Below, piece after piece: positions 62,630 through 64,000 of a DNA stretch of 64,000 nt. Source of the DNA: Hortaea werneckii (lineage: Eukaryota > Ascomycota > Dothideomycetes > Mycosphaerellales > Teratosphaeriaceae); the NCBI GenBank assembly GCA_037044905.1, contig JBAOKB010000020.1:124001-188000 (forward strand), read 5' to 3'. Each line of letters begins with the position of its first letter. Within the stretch, counting starts at the first letter, position 1. The position numbers were made by a program, and so were the translations under genes. Below the pieces are notes generated by a model, which had not been told where the DNA came from, ran no database searches, and saw only the letters and a list, made by a program, of their open reading frames with translations.

Positions 62630-64000
62630 ATGACCGTGACGCGCTCTCAGACGGGCAAGACGCCCCGGTATGCCGATCGCCAGGTTCCTGCAGGTACCAA
62701 TCGCGAATGCTGACTCAGGTGCGCTTTTGCAGGAAGTCGGGCGTACCAGATGGTTTCGTCGAGACGCCAGGAACCAAACGTCGAAGCGGCAAGGCCGGCT
62801 CGAGCGAGCGGAGCCCTTCTCCGTTGGACGACAAGACCACCAACGGCCATTCGACCGCGAGAGACAATGAGGCCAAGGGCGCGAAGAAGAGCACTGTCAA
62901 TGGAGCCGGCAAGGGCATGAACGGCGCCCCGAAGGGCAGGGTGATTGATGGCTGGCTTGAGGGATCTGACCCCAAGATCGATGTGAACCCGCATTTCGAC
63001 TTTGGTGGCACGCCGGGCGTGACAGCGATGATGATTGGTTTCCCGCTGCTCATGTGGTATATGTGGATTGGAGCTACCTATTACGATGGAAAGTTCCCCT
63101 CCGAGCCGAGCATGACCTGGTCAGAATTCGGCAAGCACCTTTTCAACCTGGCATACAATGGATCGTTCCCTCACCTCAAGGCCTGGGCCATCTACTGGAT
63201 CTTCTTCCTGACCCAGGGCATCTTCTATCTGACCTTGCCTGGCGTGTACTCAATGGGCAAGCCTCTTCCTCACGAGGGTGGCAAACAGCTCCGGTACTAC
63301 AACAACGCCGTCTACTCTTTCTACCTCACCAATGCCATCGCCGCCGTCCTCCACTTCACGGGACTCTTCAAGCTCTACACCCTGATTGACGAGTTCGGAC
63401 CCCTGATGAGCGTTGCGATCATCTCTGGCTTCCTTGTTGCCATCGTCGCTTACGCTTCCGCGCTCTGGCGTGGCAAGCAGCACCGTATGACCGGCCACCA
63501 CATCTACGATTTCTTCATGGGCGCTGAGCTGAACCCGCGCATGTTCGGCTGGCTTGACTTTAAGATGTTCTTCGAGGTGCGCCTGCCGTGGTTCATCCTC
63601 TACCTGATCTCTCTTTCGGCTTGCGCTAGGCAGTACGAGCAGTATGGCTACGTCACCGGTGAGGCTGGGTTCCTGCTCATGGCGCATTGGCTCTACGCCA
63701 ACGCCTGCTGCAAGGGCGAGGAAATGATTTGCATCACCTGGGATATGTACTATGAGAAGTGGGGCTTCATGCTTATCTTCTGGAACATGGCTGGTGTGCC
63801 GCTGAGCTACTGCCACTGCACTATCTTCATCGCCAACCACGACCCGTCCGTCTACGCCTGGTCTAAGCCGGTCCTTGTCTTCCTCTACGCCAGCTACCTC
63901 TTCGCCTACTGGGTCTGGGACACCGGCAACAGCCAGAAGAACATGTTCCGTGCTTCCGAGAGAGGGTACCAGCAGCACCGCAAGACCTTCCCGCAGCTAC
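62630..64000 (+). CDS. ERG4: C-24(28) sterol reductase, last step of ergosterol synthesis, 3' end beyond the window
   Basis: Exon 1 is 62630..62667 and exon 2 starts at 62733 and runs past the right edge, with a 65 bp intron (GTATGC donor, GCTGACTC branch, TTGCAG acceptor). About 435 residues are visible, most of the protein. The N-terminus is charged and polar (MTVTRSQTGKTPRKSGVPDG) and cytosolic. The membrane domain starts near KIDVNPHFDFGGTPGVTAM. It shows multiple helices and family blocks: LTLPGVYSMGKPLPHEGGK, YYNNAVYSFYLTNAIAAV, the ELNPRMFGWLDFKMFFEV block, and TWDMYYEKWGFMLIFWNMAG followed by PLSYCHCTIFIANHDP. These are diagnostic of ERG4/sterol C24 reductases in the ER. The enzyme reduces the C24(28) double bond of ergosta-5,7,22,24(28)-tetraenol to ergosterol, using NADPH. 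Confidence 0.95.

Noticed and set aside
1..64000. tRNA, 5S rRNA or other structured RNA genes
   Set aside because: I looked by eye for T-arm-like words on both strands; matches such as CGGGCTCGAACCC (near 57730) fall inside coding exons. A tRNA scan was not possible here.

Overview
The window is nuclear DNA from a filamentous ascomycete (Pezizomycotina). Class Dothideomycetes is my guess, not something the sequence proves. The evidence is many short spliceosomal introns of about 46-180 bp with GTRNGT donors, CTRAC-type branch points and YAG acceptors; C-rich third codon positions; very long serine/proline/glutamine-rich disordered proteins; and orthologues of typical fungal genes (SED5, CAB2, SEC2, ATG29, TOK1, ERG4, GH76, sigma-like GST). 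I saw no rRNA, tRNA, CRISPR array, intact transposon or secondary-metabolite core enzyme.

Layout. Positions 1-8765 (minus) hold one giant disordered protein gene that runs off the left edge; I join two long open frames across a 412 bp intron. Next come the Golgi t-SNARE SED5 (plus), the CoA-pathway enzyme CAB2 (minus), an unrecognised basic protein (13713-15098, plus), a large single-pass membrane protein with an EGF-like module (17004-20051, plus) and a glutathione transferase (20992-21798, plus). The middle has a RING/coiled-coil protein (minus), a dienelactone hydrolase (minus), an RNF10/Mag2-type RING ligase (plus), a SPOUT-type RNA methyltransferase (plus), a YAP/AP-1-like bZIP factor (plus) and the Rab exchange factor SEC2 (minus). 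These are separated by several gene-poor stretches, including 31.5-34.3 kb and 35.4-37.9 kb.

The right part contains a candidate small secreted protein, a CCCH zinc-finger protein (minus), an SDR oxidoreductase (plus), a BTB protein (minus), the divergent ribosomal pair RPS9/RPL21, ATG29, a GH76 mannan-active cell-wall enzyme, a kinase-fold fragment, a cytochrome P450, a TOK potassium channel (minus), fructosamine-3-kinase (minus) and ERG4 (plus), which runs off the right edge.

The genes are mostly unrelated housekeeping and accessory functions, as is usual for a fungal chromosome arm. Loose themes are secretory traffic (SED5, SEC2), ribosome and RNA biology (RPS9, RPL21, RNF10-type ligase, SPOUT methyltransferase) and cell surface or membrane (GH76, EGF-like protein, TOK, ERG4). 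Exon structures were built by hand from splice signals and reading-frame continuity. Several starts differ from the first in-frame methionine of the open frame. No clearly novel multi-gene system is visible. The best leads are the shared RPS9/RPL21 promoter repeat, the 51-codon upstream ORF before the bZIP gene, the unresolved 5' end of SEC2, the kinase-like fragment and the small secreted protein candidate.
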